NCBI RefSeq assembly: GCF_014174475.1
Contig: NZ_JACJUD010000002.1
Location: 546,422 to 610,421 of the forward strand
Length of the DNA: 64,000 nt
Reading direction: 5' to 3'
From: Aquipseudomonas ullengensis
Lineage (GTDB): Bacteria; Pseudomonadota; Gammaproteobacteria; Pseudomonadales; Pseudomonadaceae
The position numbers and the translations under genes were made by a program. The notes under the pieces are model-generated. The model saw only the letters and a program-made list of their open reading frames with translations. It was not told where the DNA came from and searched no databases. This document shows positions 18,072 through 26,718 of this stretch, in pieces. The stretch's first letter is position 1. Each line of letters begins with the position of its first letter.

Positions 18072-18109
18072 CACCCGTTCGGCGGCCAAGTAGCGCCGCC
18101 GAATGGGTG
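18072..18109 (-). terminator. Stem-loop after the HD-domain gene
   Basis: 15-bp arms (18072-18086, 18095-18109) with one G/T pair just past the HD-gene stop. No T-run follows on the minus strand, so intrinsic termination is uncertain. Confidence 0.5.
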
Positions 18110-18113
18110 GCTA

Positions 18114-18701
18114 TCAGGCTGACTGACGGTCCATCGCGGCGGTGTAGATGGACTGCTTGGGCTGGGCGAAAACGCGGCGCAGCATGGGCTCGAAGAACTC
18201 CAGTGGCAGGTTCTGGAATTCCGGGTCGAAGGCCGCTGCATCGTACTTGGCGCAGAACTCGATGGTTGCCAGGTACTGCGGGTGGTCCTTGAACTGCTCG
18301 CGCAGGTGCCGGTCCATGCCCAGGTGATGGAAGAAGTAGTAGCCCTGGAAAATGCCGTGTTTTTCGACCATCCAGTGGTAATCCGGGCTGACGAACGGCT
18401 TGAGGATGGCCGCGGCGATGTCCGGGTGGTTGTAGGAACCCAGGGTGTCGCCGATGTCATGCAGCAGCGCGCAGATCACGTACTCCTCGTCACGACCGTC
18501 CTGATGGGCGCGGGTGGCGGTTTGCAGGGAGTGGGTCAGGCGGTCTACTGGGAAGCCGCCGAAGTCACCGTCGAGCAGCTTGAGGTGAGTCAGGATGCGA
18601 TCCGGCAATTGCTTGGCGTAGGCGACGAAATCCTGGGCGATGATGGCCCAGTCATCGGCGCTGCCATCTTCCATATGGGTGAAACGAGCTTGAGCGTTCA
18701 T
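18114..18701 (-). CDS. HD-domain protein, possibly a PhnZ-like diiron oxygenase
   Basis: 195 aa. The signature HSLQTATRAHQDGRDEEYV (H57) then ALLHDIGD (H81-D82), with further H92 and H115 and an Asp-containing FCAKYDAAAFD near the C-terminus, is the HD fold. The HSLQxA...ALLHDIG arrangement is more like PhnZ/TmpB and myo-inositol oxygenase than like nucleotide phosphohydrolases. The substrate is unknown. The Mpo1-like gene lies 52 bp upstream on the same strand, so the two are probably cotranscribed. GAGGAC lies before the ATG. A phosphohydrolase function cannot be excluded. Confidence 0.75.
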   Translation of the reverse strand: MNAQARFTHMEDGSADDWAIIAQDFVAYAKQLPDRILTHLKLLDGDFGGFPVDRLTHSLQTATRAHQDGRDEEYVICALLHDIGDTLGSYNHPDIAAAILKPFVSPDYHWMVEKHGIFQGYYFFHHLGMDRHLREQFKDHPQYLATIEFCAKYDAAAFDPEFQNLPLEFFEPMLRRVFAQPKQSIYTAAMDRQSA

Positions 18702-18753
18702 CAGGCGTCCTCTTGTTGTTTTATCGGGACTGGTACGGTGTGCCGCGAGGTTG

Positions 18754-19071
18754 CTAGAAGCGAATGCGGCCGGTCAGGGCATCCTTGAGCATCACCCAGT
18801 CGCCCATCAGGCTGTAGAAGGGGTACTGGAAGGTGGCTGGCTTGTTCTTCTCGAACACGAAGTGGCCAACCCAGGCGAAGCCATAGCCGGCGAAGGGTAC
18901 GGCCAGCAGCCACAGCCATTGCTGGGTGAACACGGCATAGCCGATCAGGCTCAGCACCAGCAGGCTGCCGACGTAATGCAGGCGGCGGCATATGTCGTTG
19001 CTATGTTCTTGCAGATAGTAGGGGTAGAACTCGGCGAAGCTCTGGTAGCGTTCGGTGGTTGCAGTGCTCAT
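18754..19071 (-). CDS. Mpo1-like (DUF962) membrane protein
   Basis: 105 aa. EHSNDICRRLHYVGSLLV carries the conserved histidines of the Mpo1/DUF962 family. Two TM segments (to ~65) and a GHFVFEKNKPATFQYP motif follow, then a GDWVMLKD C-terminus. Yeast Mpo1 is an Fe(II) dioxygenase that alpha-oxidises 2-hydroxy fatty acids; the bacterial substrate is unknown. An excellent AGGAGG site is 6 bp before the ATG. It is the first gene of a pair with the HD-domain protein and is divergent from an AraC regulator. Confidence 0.87.
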   Translation of the reverse strand: MSTATTERYQSFAEFYPYYLQEHSNDICRRLHYVGSLLVLSLIGYAVFTQQWLWLLAVPFAGYGFAWVGHFVFEKNKPATFQYPFYSLMGDWVMLKDALTGRIRF

Positions 19072-19196
19072 GGCACACCTCCTGTCATTGTCGACTGGCA
19101 GTGTAGGGCGACTGTCTTGTGCGGCCAGTGACATACAGGGCCAGTTTAGTATCCTCTTGGCGCCAGACCGTGATTGACCAGCATAAGAACAACTCC

Positions 19197-20201
19197 ATGA
19201 GCGAACGCACCACTTCCTCCAGCTGGGCTTCCACGATCGCCCAGGCCCTCGAACTGGGTGGCGTTGATTGCCGCAGCCTGTTTGCCCGCCTGGGCATGGA
19301 TTACAGCGCCCTCGACGACCCAGAAGCGCGCTTCCCGCAGGACAGCATGACCCGTCTGTGGCAGCTGGCCGTGGAGGCCAGCGGCAACCCGGCAATCGGC
19401 CTGAACATGGCGCGCCTGTCGGTGCGGCCGACGTCCTTTCATGTGGTCGGGTATGCGTTGATGTCCAGCCGCAACCTGCAGGAAGGCTTCAGCCGCCTGG
19501 TGCGCTACCAGCGCATCATCGCCGAGGGCTCCGACGTGAGCTTCCACCCGACGGTCGATGGCTATGAGCTGGTGTTCGCTATCCACGGCGACCGCTTGCC
19601 GGCAACCCGGCAGAGTGCGGAGGCGTCGCTGGCGCACACCCTGGCATTCTGCCGCTGGCTTACCGGTAAACCGATGCGGCCGCGCCTGGTCAGCTTCCAG
19701 GGGCCGCCGCCGGAGAACCAGGAGCCGTACCGCGAGGCGTTCCAGGCGCCCTTGCGCTTCAACGCCGAGCACTATGGGATTGTCTTCGAACGCGCCGATC
19801 TGGATGCGCCGTTGCCGTCGGCCAACGAGGGCCTGGCGCAACTGCATGACCGTTTTGCCGGTGATTACCTGGCGCGTTTCTCCGACAGCCGGGTGACCCA
19901 TCAGGTGCGCCAGGTGCTCTGCCGCCTGTTGCCTCAGGGCGAACCCAAGCGCGAGGCGGTGGCGCAGGCCTTGCTGTTGTCCGAGCGGACCTTGCAGCGC
20001 CGTTTGCAGGAGGAGGGCAGCAGCTACCAGCAGTTGCTCGACGACACCCGCCGCGAATTGGCTGGGCAGTACCTGGCCCAGGCCAATCTGACCCTGCTGG
20101 AAGTGGCCTATCTGCTGGGTTTTGCCGACCCGAGCAACTTCTTCCGCGCCTTCCGCCGCTGGTTCGATACCACCCCGGGCGAATACCGCGCGCGTCTCTG
20201 A
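19197..20201 (+). CDS. AraC-family regulator (arabinose-binding-like N-terminal domain)
   Basis: 334 aa. An N-terminal Arabinose_bd-type domain (YSALDDPEARFPQDSMTRLW, then VVGYALMSSRNLQEGFSRLV) is followed by an AraC HTH domain (ALLLSERTLQRRLQEEGSSY, then LLEVAYLLGFADPSNFFRAF). The OruR/ArgR-like layout is common in Pseudomonas. It is divergent from the mpo1-like/HD pair across 125 bp and is the obvious candidate to control it. The start has only a weak ribosome binding site. Confidence 0.87.
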   Translation: MSERTTSSSWASTIAQALELGGVDCRSLFARLGMDYSALDDPEARFPQDSMTRLWQLAVEASGNPAIGLNMARLSVRPTSFHVVGYALMSSRNLQEGFSRLVRYQRIIAEGSDVSFHPTVDGYELVFAIHGDRLPATRQSAEASLAHTLAFCRWLTGKPMRPRLVSFQGPPPENQEPYREAFQAPLRFNAEHYGIVFERADLDAPLPSANEGLAQLHDRFAGDYLARFSDSRVTHQVRQVLCRLLPQGEPKREAVAQALLLSERTLQRRLQEEGSSYQQLLDDTRRELAGQYLAQANLTLLEVAYLLGFADPSNFFRAFRRWFDTTPGEYRARL

Positions 20202-20213
20202 CCCTCTCACCCC

Positions 20214-20279
20214 TGTAGGAGCCAGCTTGCTGGCGATGCTCTTTCGCGGAGTCCGATCGCCAGCAAGCTGGCTCCTACA
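20214..20279. repeat. REP/BIME inverted pair
   Basis: Perfect 24-bp inverted repeats (20214-20237, 20256-20279) with an 18-bp spacer, of the Pseudomonas GTAGGAGC..GCTCCTAC REP type; each arm itself contains a GCCAGC/GCTGGC hairpin. It sits between convergent araC and trkH stops. Only one pair is seen in this window. Confidence 0.92.
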
Positions 20280-20298
20280 GCGGCGTCGTGCGGCGCGA

Positions 20299-21753
20299 TC
20301 AGTGCCGCCAGAAGGTCGGTAGCAGCAGTACCAGCACGGTGAGGATTTCCAGGCGTCCCAGCAGCATGCCCAGGGTCAGCAGCCATTTGGCGCTGTCCGG
20401 CAGGCTGGAGAAGTTGCCGGCCGGGCCGATGATCGGGCCCATGCCCGGCCCTACGCCGGATACCGTGCTGGCGGCGCCGGAGAGCGCGGTGATCCAGTCC
20501 AGGCCGCACAGGGTCAGGGCCAGCGCCAGGGTGGCGATGGTGATGGTGAAGAAGAACGAGAAGGCCAGGATCGAGCGAACGATGTCTTCGTCCAGACGAT
20601 GGCGGTTGTACTGCTGCTTGATCACCGCGCGCGGGTGCACCAGCTGCTTGAGGTTGGCCTTGAGCAGGATGTAGGCGATCTGGAAGCGGAACACCTTGAG
20701 GCCGCCAGCGGTGGAGCCGGAGCAGCCACCGATGAAACCCAGGTAGAAGAACAGCATGCTGGCGAAACCGCCCCACAGGCTGTAGTCATTGAGGGCGAAG
20801 CCGGTGGTGGTCATCACCGAAGTGGTGTTCACCGCCACGTGGCGCAGGGCTTCCAGCCAGTGCAGGCGAGTGGTGGCCCAGTACCAGGTGGCCAGCAGCA
20901 GCCAGCTGCCCAGCAGGATGAACAGGAAACCGCGCACCTGCTGGTCGCGCAGCAGCGCCGTGTAGTTGCCGCGCATCATCGAGACGTAGAGCACGAACGG
21001 CAGGCTGCCGAGGATCATCACCACCACCGCGACCCAGTGCACCGCCGGCTGTTGCCAGTTGCCGAGGGAGCCGTCGGAGGTGGAGAAGCCGCCAGTTGAG
21101 ATAGCCGACATGGCGTGGTTGATCGCGTCGAACAGCCCCATGCCGGCCAGCCAGAAGCCCAGCGTGGCCACCAGGCTGATGCCGACATAGGCCACCACCA
21201 TGTACTTGGCGACCATGTGCGAGCGCGGCATGACCTTTTCCGAACGGTCCGATGATTCGGTCTGGAACAGGCGCATACCACCGATGCGCAGCATCGGCAG
21301 GATCGCCACGGCCATGGCGATAAAGCCGATACCGCCCAGCCAGTGCAGCAGCGAGCGCCAGATCAGGATGCCCGGCGACATGCTGTCCAGGCCGCTGAAG
21401 ATGGTGGCGCCGGTGGCGGTGATGCCCGACATGCTCTCGAAGTAGGCATCGGTGTAGCTGGTGTGGCGGCCGAGCAGGAACGGCAGGGCGGCGAAGAACG
21501 ACACCAGGACCCAGCTCGACACGGTCAGCATGTACATGTCGCGCGGGCGCAACTGGCTCGGCCGGCCGCGGCCCTGGAGGAACATGCTCATGCCGCTGAT
21601 GAAGGTGATCAGGCTCGACCAGAGGAAGGCGTGGATGTCCTGCGGCTGCTCGTAGACCAGCAAGGTCGCCACTGGCACCAGCATGCTGATGGCCAGGGTG
21701 ATCAGGAAAATGCCGTTGATGAGCGCCAGGGTGCGCAGGGTCGGCAAGGACAT
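20299..21753 (-). CDS. trkH: TrkH-type potassium uptake protein (copy 2)
   Basis: 484 aa, polytopic. All four pore loops with their filter glycines are present: GITATGATIFSGL, ISTGGFSTSD, TTTGFALNDYSLWG and GVGPGMGPIIGP. It is the K+-translocating subunit of Trk, normally used with the NAD-binding TrkA (not in this window). It lies 48 bp downstream of a second, clearly paralogous trkH and is presumably cotranscribed. A REP pair lies beyond its stop. Confidence 0.93.
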   Translation of the reverse strand: MSLPTLRTLALINGIFLITLAISMLVPVATLLVYEQPQDIHAFLWSSLITFISGMSMFLQGRGRPSQLRPRDMYMLTVSSWVLVSFFAALPFLLGRHTSYTDAYFESMSGITATGATIFSGLDSMSPGILIWRSLLHWLGGIGFIAMAVAILPMLRIGGMRLFQTESSDRSEKVMPRSHMVAKYMVVAYVGISLVATLGFWLAGMGLFDAINHAMSAISTGGFSTSDGSLGNWQQPAVHWVAVVVMILGSLPFVLYVSMMRGNYTALLRDQQVRGFLFILLGSWLLLATWYWATTRLHWLEALRHVAVNTTSVMTTTGFALNDYSLWGGFASMLFFYLGFIGGCSGSTAGGLKVFRFQIAYILLKANLKQLVHPRAVIKQQYNRHRLDEDIVRSILAFSFFFTITIATLALALTLCGLDWITALSGAASTVSGVGPGMGPIIGPAGNFSSLPDSAKWLLTLGMLLGRLEILTVLVLLLPTFWRH

Positions 21754-21801
21754 TAAGGGCTTCCGTTGTGTCGGTGGAGGTAAGGGTAGGCGAGCGCTGG
21801 C

Positions 21802-23256
21802 TTAGTGTTTCCAGAAGGCCGGGGTGAACAGCACTAGCACGGTAAGGATTTCCAGACGCCCGAGCAGCATGCCGATGGTCAGCAGCCACTTGGCGGCGTC
21901 CGGCAGGGGGGCGAAGTTGCCGACCGGGCCGATGATCGGGCCCAGGCCCGGGCCGACGTTGCACACGGCGGTGGCAGCGCCGGTGATCGCGGTGACCCAG
22001 TCCAGCCCGGTCAGGGTCAGGCCCATGGCGATCACGCCGATGGTGATGGTGAAGAAAAACGAGAAGGTGATCAGCGAGCGGACGATGTCTTCGTCCAGGT
22101 TGTGGTTGTTGTACTGCTGCTTGATCACCGCGCGTGGGTGCACCAGTTGCTGCAGGTTGGCCTTGAGCAGCACGAAGGCGACCTGGAAACGGAAGATCTT
22201 CAGGCCGCCGGCGGTGGAGCCGGAGCAGCCGCCGATGAAGGTCAGGTAGAAGAACAGCAGCACGGCGAAGCCGCCCCAGGTGCTGTAGTCGCCCAGGGCC
22301 ACACCGGTGGTGCTGACCACCGAAGTGATGTTGACCGCGACGATGCGCAGCGCATCCAGCCAGGCATTGTCCGAATTCATCCACAGCCAGGTGCCGACCA
22401 GCAGCCAGCTGAGCAGCAGGAAACCGATCAGGCCGCGAACCTGATGGTCGCGGATCAGCGCCCGGCGATGCCCGCGCAAGGTGGCAACGTAGAGGGTGAA
22501 GGGCAGGCTGCCGAGGATCATCACCACCACCGCGACCCAGTGCACCGCTGGCTGTTTCCAGTTGGTCAGGGACATGTCCGAGGTGGAGAAACCGCCGGTG
22601 GAGATCAGCGACATCGCATGGTTGATCGCCTCGAACGGGGTCATGCCGGCGCCCCAGAAGGCCAGGAAAGCCAGCCCGGTGAGCAGCACATAGACGTACA
22701 GGATGTACTTGGCGGCCATGTGCGAGCGCGGCATGACTTTCTGCCCCCAGTCCGAGGACTCGGTCTGGAACAGGCGCATCCCGCCGACCCGCAGCAGCGG
22801 CAGAATCGCCACCGCCATGCCGATGAAACCGATACCACCCAGCCAGTGCAGCATCGAGCGCCAGATCAGGATGCCGGGCGACATCTGGTCCAGCCCGGTA
22901 AGCACGGTGGAACCGGTGGTGGTGATGCCGGACATGGTTTCGAACACCGCGTCGGTGTAGCTGATGTGGGTGATCAGCACCAGCGGCAGGGCGGCGAAGG
23001 CACACACCACCAGCCAGCTGGCGGTGGTCAGCAGGTACATGTCGCGCGGGCGCAGGTGCATGTGTTGCGGGCGCCCGCGAATCACCAGGCTGAGGCCGGC
23101 AATAAAGGTGATCAGGCTCGACCAGAGAAAGGCATTGAGGTCATCGGTGCGCTCGAACGCGAACAGCGTGAGCATGGGGATGACCATGCTCGCTGCCAGG
23201 GTGATGAGGAAAATTCCGAGGATGAAGCCGATAACGCGCAGAGTCGGCAATGCCAT
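21802..23256 (-). CDS. trkH: TrkH-type potassium uptake protein (copy 1)
   Basis: 484 aa, the same length as its downstream paralogue and colinear with it. The pore loops are GITTTGSTVLTGL, ISTGGFSTSD, STTGVALGDYSTWG and NVGPGLGPIIGP, so both copies look functional; the third loop has Val here and Phe in the other copy. N-termini and several TM helices differ, so the duplication is not recent. It is divergent from the nitroreductase gene across 172 bp. Confidence 0.93.
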   Translation of the reverse strand: MALPTLRVIGFILGIFLITLAASMVIPMLTLFAFERTDDLNAFLWSSLITFIAGLSLVIRGRPQHMHLRPRDMYLLTTASWLVVCAFAALPLVLITHISYTDAVFETMSGITTTGSTVLTGLDQMSPGILIWRSMLHWLGGIGFIGMAVAILPLLRVGGMRLFQTESSDWGQKVMPRSHMAAKYILYVYVLLTGLAFLAFWGAGMTPFEAINHAMSLISTGGFSTSDMSLTNWKQPAVHWVAVVVMILGSLPFTLYVATLRGHRRALIRDHQVRGLIGFLLLSWLLVGTWLWMNSDNAWLDALRIVAVNITSVVSTTGVALGDYSTWGGFAVLLFFYLTFIGGCSGSTAGGLKIFRFQVAFVLLKANLQQLVHPRAVIKQQYNNHNLDEDIVRSLITFSFFFTITIGVIAMGLTLTGLDWVTAITGAATAVCNVGPGLGPIIGPVGNFAPLPDAAKWLLTIGMLLGRLEILTVLVLFTPAFWKH

Positions 23257-23428
23257 GAAGTAAGGCTCGAACAGGCCAGGGCGGAGGGCGCCATTCTACG
23301 CTTGGCGCATCGCCTGTAAATCGGCGCAGACGCTGATTCTGCATCTGTGCGTGCTGCTCTGCGCAAGGCTGCCGGGTGATGGTGTGGAATCGGCTAGAAT
23401 GCCGGCCTGATTCCCGAGGAGAAGGCCG

Positions 23429-23989
23429 ATGGAAGCCCTCGATCTGTTGCTCAATCGCGTATCCGTGGGCCGTTTGCTGGAGCCTGCACCCGATGCGGCC
23501 CAGCGCGACCTGCTGTTTCGTGCCGCCCTGCGTGCGCCGGACCATGGCCAGCTGCGGCCGTGGCGTTTTCTCACCGTGGAAGGGGCGGCGCGCCAGCAAC
23601 TGGGCGAGCTGTTCGCCGCCGCGCTGACGGCCAGCAACCCAGAGGCCAAGCCGGAGGCGCTGGACAAGGCGCGCGCCATGCCGCTGCGGGCGCCGTTGCT
23701 GGTGGTGGTGATCGCGCGTATCACCGGTCACCCCAAGGTGCCGGAGCAGGAGCAGCTGTTGGCGGCCGGTTGTGCGGCGCAGGGCATCCTGCTGGCGGCG
23801 CATGCGCAGGGCTTCGGTGCGATGTGGCGTACCGGTGAGTTCAGCTACGACGCCCAGGTAATGGCCGGGCTGGGGTTGCAGGCGGGCGAGCGCATTGTCG
23901 GTTTCGTCTACCTGGGCAGCGTGGAGGGCGAGCGGCGCGTGCCGCTGGCGCTCGATCCGGACGATTACGTGGCCGCCTGGCAGGGCTGA
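23429..23989 (+). CDS. YdjA-like nitroreductase
   Basis: 186 aa, minimal FMN-dependent nitroreductase fold. FMN-contact motifs are APDHGQLRPWRFLTVEG and the C-terminal GERIVGFVYLGSVEG. It resembles E. coli YdjA in length and sequence. GAGGAGAAGG lies 6-7 bp before the ATG. The physiological substrate is unknown. It ends 15 bp from the convergent cpxS stop. Confidence 0.88.
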   Translation: MEALDLLLNRVSVGRLLEPAPDAAQRDLLFRAALRAPDHGQLRPWRFLTVEGAARQQLGELFAAALTASNPEAKPEALDKARAMPLRAPLLVVVIARITGHPKVPEQEQLLAAGCAAQGILLAAHAQGFGAMWRTGEFSYDAQVMAGLGLQAGERIVGFVYLGSVEGERRVPLALDPDDYVAAWQG

Positions 23990-24004
23990 CACCCGTCTAC
24001 TGGG

Positions 24005-25333
24005 TTAAACGACTGCGTTCAACGGCAACTCTAGGGTGGCGACAAAGCCGCCCTGCGGGTGGTTGCCCAGCAGCAGGCGGCCGCCGTGGCGCTCGGCAGC
24101 GCGGCGCGCAATAGCCAGCCCCAGGCCATGGCCGGCGGCCTGTTGGCCGGGGACGCGGAAGAATGGCTCGCCGAGTTTTTCCAGCAACTCATCCGGCGCC
24201 CCCGGGCCGTGGTCACGCACGCTGATCAGCAGGTTGTCCTGCTGTTTTTCCACCTGTATCTCGATGGGCTGCCCTGCCGGGCTGAAGCGCATGGCATTGC
24301 GCAGCAGGTTGTCCAGCGCGCGGCCGAGCATGTCCGGCCAGCCATTGAGCACAGCCTGCGGGTCCCGCTGGATGCGCAGGTGCTGCTCGGGCGCACTGAG
24401 CTGAGCGTTAGCCTGCAGTTCGTCGAGCAAGGCGGCGAGGTCGATCGGTTGCGCGGTGCCTGGCGTCGCGTCCAGGCGGGCGAGGGCAAGAATCTCGCTG
24501 ATCAGGTTTTCCAGGCGATCACATTCCTGGGTCAGGCGCCCCCACAGTTGTTCACGCTCCACCTGGCCGGCCCGTTCGGCCAGGGCCAGGGCGATGCGTA
24601 GGCGCGCCAGGGGCGAGCGCAGCTCGTGGGAGACGTCGCGCAGCAATTGCCGCTGGCTGCCGATCAGCCCTTGCAGGCGCGCGCCCATGCGGTTGAAGTC
24701 GCGGGCCAGCACGCCGAACTCGTCACCACGGTCAGCCAGGCGCGCCAGGCTGTTCTGCTGGTAAGCGGTCTGGCCGAGGTCATGCACCGCACCGCGCAGG
24801 CGTCCGAGCGGGCGGGTGATGGACAGGGTCAGCCACAGGCTGAGCAAGGTCAGCACCACCAGGGCGATGCCCAGGGCGCTGAGCGGCCAGAACAGGCTGC
24901 TGCGGTGCCAGGCATCCAGCTCCGGGTGCGGGATGCGGTAGATGAACAGGTAGGTCTCGCCGGTGACAGGGCTGACGTATTCCTCGGTCATGCGCCGCCA
25001 GGGCATGCGCCGATCGCCGCCGTGACGTTGCTCGAAGGCCACGGCGCGCGGCGGGAAGGTGCCGTTGACCAGTGATTGGCCACTGTTATCGAGCACCTGG
25101 GTGTCGACATGGAAATCCCGTTTGCGCTGCTCCAGAAAGTCCTGGGCGGCGCTCGGGCCGTTCGGTCCTTCGTAGAGCTGGCTCCACTGCTCCGGCAGCG
25201 TCTTCACGGCGGGGTGGTGGCCGAGAATCCAGGCGTCCTGGTTCAGCGCGTGGCCGAGCAGCATGGACAAGCCGGCGACCAGGGCGATGGCCAGCCAGAA
25301 GCTGGCAAAGATGCGCCAGAACAGAGAACGCAT
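24005..25333 (-). CDS. cpxS: CpxS/CpxA-like sensor histidine kinase
   Basis: 442 aa. TM1 (about 7-27), a periplasmic sensor to ~148, TM2, HAMP, then an H-box with H236 (DVSHELRSPLARL). The N, G1 and G2 boxes are intact (NLLRNAMRF, DHGPGAPDE, GHGLGLAIARR). It is separated from cpxR by a Spy/CpxP-like gene, all on one strand, the order I recall from P. aeruginosa. It should sense envelope stress and phosphorylate CpxR. A stem-loop precedes its start. Confidence 0.87.
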   Translation of the reverse strand: MRSLFWRIFASFWLAIALVAGLSMLLGHALNQDAWILGHHPAVKTLPEQWSQLYEGPNGPSAAQDFLEQRKRDFHVDTQVLDNSGQSLVNGTFPPRAVAFEQRHGGDRRMPWRRMTEEYVSPVTGETYLFIYRIPHPELDAWHRSSLFWPLSALGIALVVLTLLSLWLTLSITRPLGRLRGAVHDLGQTAYQQNSLARLADRGDEFGVLARDFNRMGARLQGLIGSQRQLLRDVSHELRSPLARLRIALALAERAGQVEREQLWGRLTQECDRLENLISEILALARLDATPGTAQPIDLAALLDELQANAQLSAPEQHLRIQRDPQAVLNGWPDMLGRALDNLLRNAMRFSPAGQPIEIQVEKQQDNLLISVRDHGPGAPDELLEKLGEPFFRVPGQQAAGHGLGLAIARRAAERHGGRLLLGNHPQGGFVATLELPLNAVV

Positions 25334-25356
25334 GGGTACTCCTCGGAAATAGATGA

Positions 25357-25386
25357 AGCCCGGCCTGCAGGTGTGCAGGCCGGGCT
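25357..25386 (-). terminator. Stem-loop between the Spy-like gene and cpxS
   Basis: Perfect 13-bp GC-rich arms (25357-25369, 25374-25386) with a 4-nt loop and no long T-run. It probably acts as an attenuator or an mRNA-stabilising end that lowers cpxS expression relative to the Spy-like gene. Confidence 0.55.
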
Positions 25387-25401
25387 CGGGTCAGGCTGGG
25401 A

Positions 25402-25851
25402 TTACTGCTTCTTGCTGTCGCGTTCGGCTTTCCAGGTGTCGAACTCTGCACGGTCGGCGCGGTTTTTCTCCATCTCCTGTTTGTGCTGGTCGAACACCTT
25501 CTGCTGTTCCGGAGTGAGGATGGCACGCACGGCCTTGTCGTGATCCAGGCGCGCGGTTTCCAGCTCTTTCTTCATGGCTTGCTGTTCGGCTTGCGGCAGC
25601 TTGTCCAGGTATTTGCGGGTGATGGCGCGCGGATCATCCTTGCGCTCATGCATCAGCGTGCGGAACTGCTCGCGCTGCTCGGGCGTCAGGTTGAGGTCCT
25701 TGAACATGTCGCCCTTGCGCGGGCCGTGGTGTTCGCCATGGGCGGACATGTCGCAGTCGTGGGCCGGGCCGCGCGGACCGTCGGCCGGCGTGGCCAAGGC
25801 CAGGGTCGGCAGCGAGGTGGCAAGCAGCAGGGCGATGAGGGTCTTGCGCAT
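25402..25851 (-). CDS. Spy/CpxP-family periplasmic protein
   Basis: 149 aa. A signal peptide (LIALLLATSLPTLALA) is followed by a His/Asp-rich segment and two LTPEQ motifs (LNLTPEQREQF and ILTPEQQKVF) in a helical body, the LTxxQ family hallmark. It is a periplasmic chaperone or negative regulator of the Cpx sensor. It lies between cpxR and cpxS and has a CpxR box 84-99 bp upstream, so it is a likely direct CpxR target. Confidence 0.9.
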   Translation of the reverse strand: MRKTLIALLLATSLPTLALATPADGPRGPAHDCDMSAHGEHHGPRKGDMFKDLNLTPEQREQFRTLMHERKDDPRAITRKYLDKLPQAEQQAMKKELETARLDHDKAVRAILTPEQQKVFDQHKQEMEKNRADRAEFDTWKAERDSKKQ

Positions 25852-25934
25852 GGTGTATCTCCTTGTCTCGATTCCGGCGGGTTACCGGATGAGCCCAGTC
25901 TAGGGACGGCAAGGTCAAGCGCGGTCAGCCTTGG

Positions 25935-25950
25935 GTAAAGGCAGGGTAAA
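25935..25950 (+). promoter_or_regulatory. CpxR box
   Basis: GTAAA-N6-GTAAA (25935-25939, 25946-25950), exactly the CpxR direct-repeat consensus. It is in the 138-bp gap between cpxR and the Spy-like gene, 84 bp upstream of the latter's start. Confidence 0.72.
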
Positions 25951-25989
25951 GACGTGTAGCAAGTGCCTGACACGCGCTCGTAAGCGCTT

Positions 25990-26667
25990 TCAGGCGCTGT
26001 AGAAGTAACCGCGGCTGCGCAGGGCGATGATCCGTGGGCGGCCATCGGCATGTGGGCCGAGTTTCTTGCGCAGGTTGCTGACGTGCATGTCCAGGCTGCG
26101 GTCGTACAGGGTCAGCTTGCGGCCCAAGGCCAGTTGCGCCAGGGCCTGCTTGTCCAGCGGCTCGCCGGGTTGCTGCAACAGGGCTTCGAGGATGCGCCCT
26201 TCGGACAGGGTCAGGCTGATCTCGTGCTCGCCGAGGATGGCCACGCCGCGCACCTGGCTGAAGCTCAGGTCGCCCAGCTCCAGGCGGCTGGCGCTGGCGG
26301 GCGCGCTGCTGCGGCGCAGCACGGCGCGCAGGCGGGCGGTCAGTTCGCGCGGGTCGCAGGGTTTGGCCAGGTAGTCATCGGCGCCCAGTTCCAGACCGAG
26401 GATGCGGTCCAATGGCTCGCCGCGTGCGGAAAGCATCAGCACCGGCAGTTCGGCGTACTCGCTGCGCAGTTGCTTGAGCAGTTCCAGGCCGCTGCCGTCG
26501 GGCAGCATCACATCGAGAATCACCGCCGCCGGGTTGTGCCGGGCCAGGCTGTCGCGGGCGCTACCGCTGTCGTGGCAGGCGTGCACCTGAAAGCCTTCCT
26601 GCTGTAGCCAGCTGGCCAGCAGTTCGCAGAGTTCACGGTCATCGTCGATCAGCAGCAGTTCAGTCAT
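25990..26667 (-). CDS. cpxR: CpxR-like OmpR-family response regulator
   Basis: 225 aa. The receiver has the acidic pocket D8-D10, phospho-acceptor D52 (VILDVMLPDGSG) and the conserved Lys in LAKPCDP. The OmpR-type winged helix follows (LTLSEGRILEALLQQPGEPL, then LDMHVSNLRKKLGP and RSRGYFY). Paired with the downstream cpxS. A CpxR box lies 3' of it, so the Spy-like gene and cpxS probably have an additional, stress-induced promoter. Confidence 0.88.
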   Translation of the reverse strand: MTELLLIDDDRELCELLASWLQQEGFQVHACHDSGSARDSLARHNPAAVILDVMLPDGSGLELLKQLRSEYAELPVLMLSARGEPLDRILGLELGADDYLAKPCDPRELTARLRAVLRRSSAPASASRLELGDLSFSQVRGVAILGEHEISLTLSEGRILEALLQQPGEPLDKQALAQLALGRKLTLYDRSLDMHVSNLRKKLGPHADGRPRIIALRSRGYFYSA

Positions 26668-26718
26668 GGCGTTGTATTCATCGGGGAGGGCGGCGTAGCA
26701 ACAGGCTACGCCGGTGGC

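Noticed and set aside
20786..23005. A 739-codon frame spanning both trkH genes
   Set aside because: Same-strand alternative frame across two clear membrane-protein genes; Arg/His/Pro-rich low-complexity translation typical of shifted frames.
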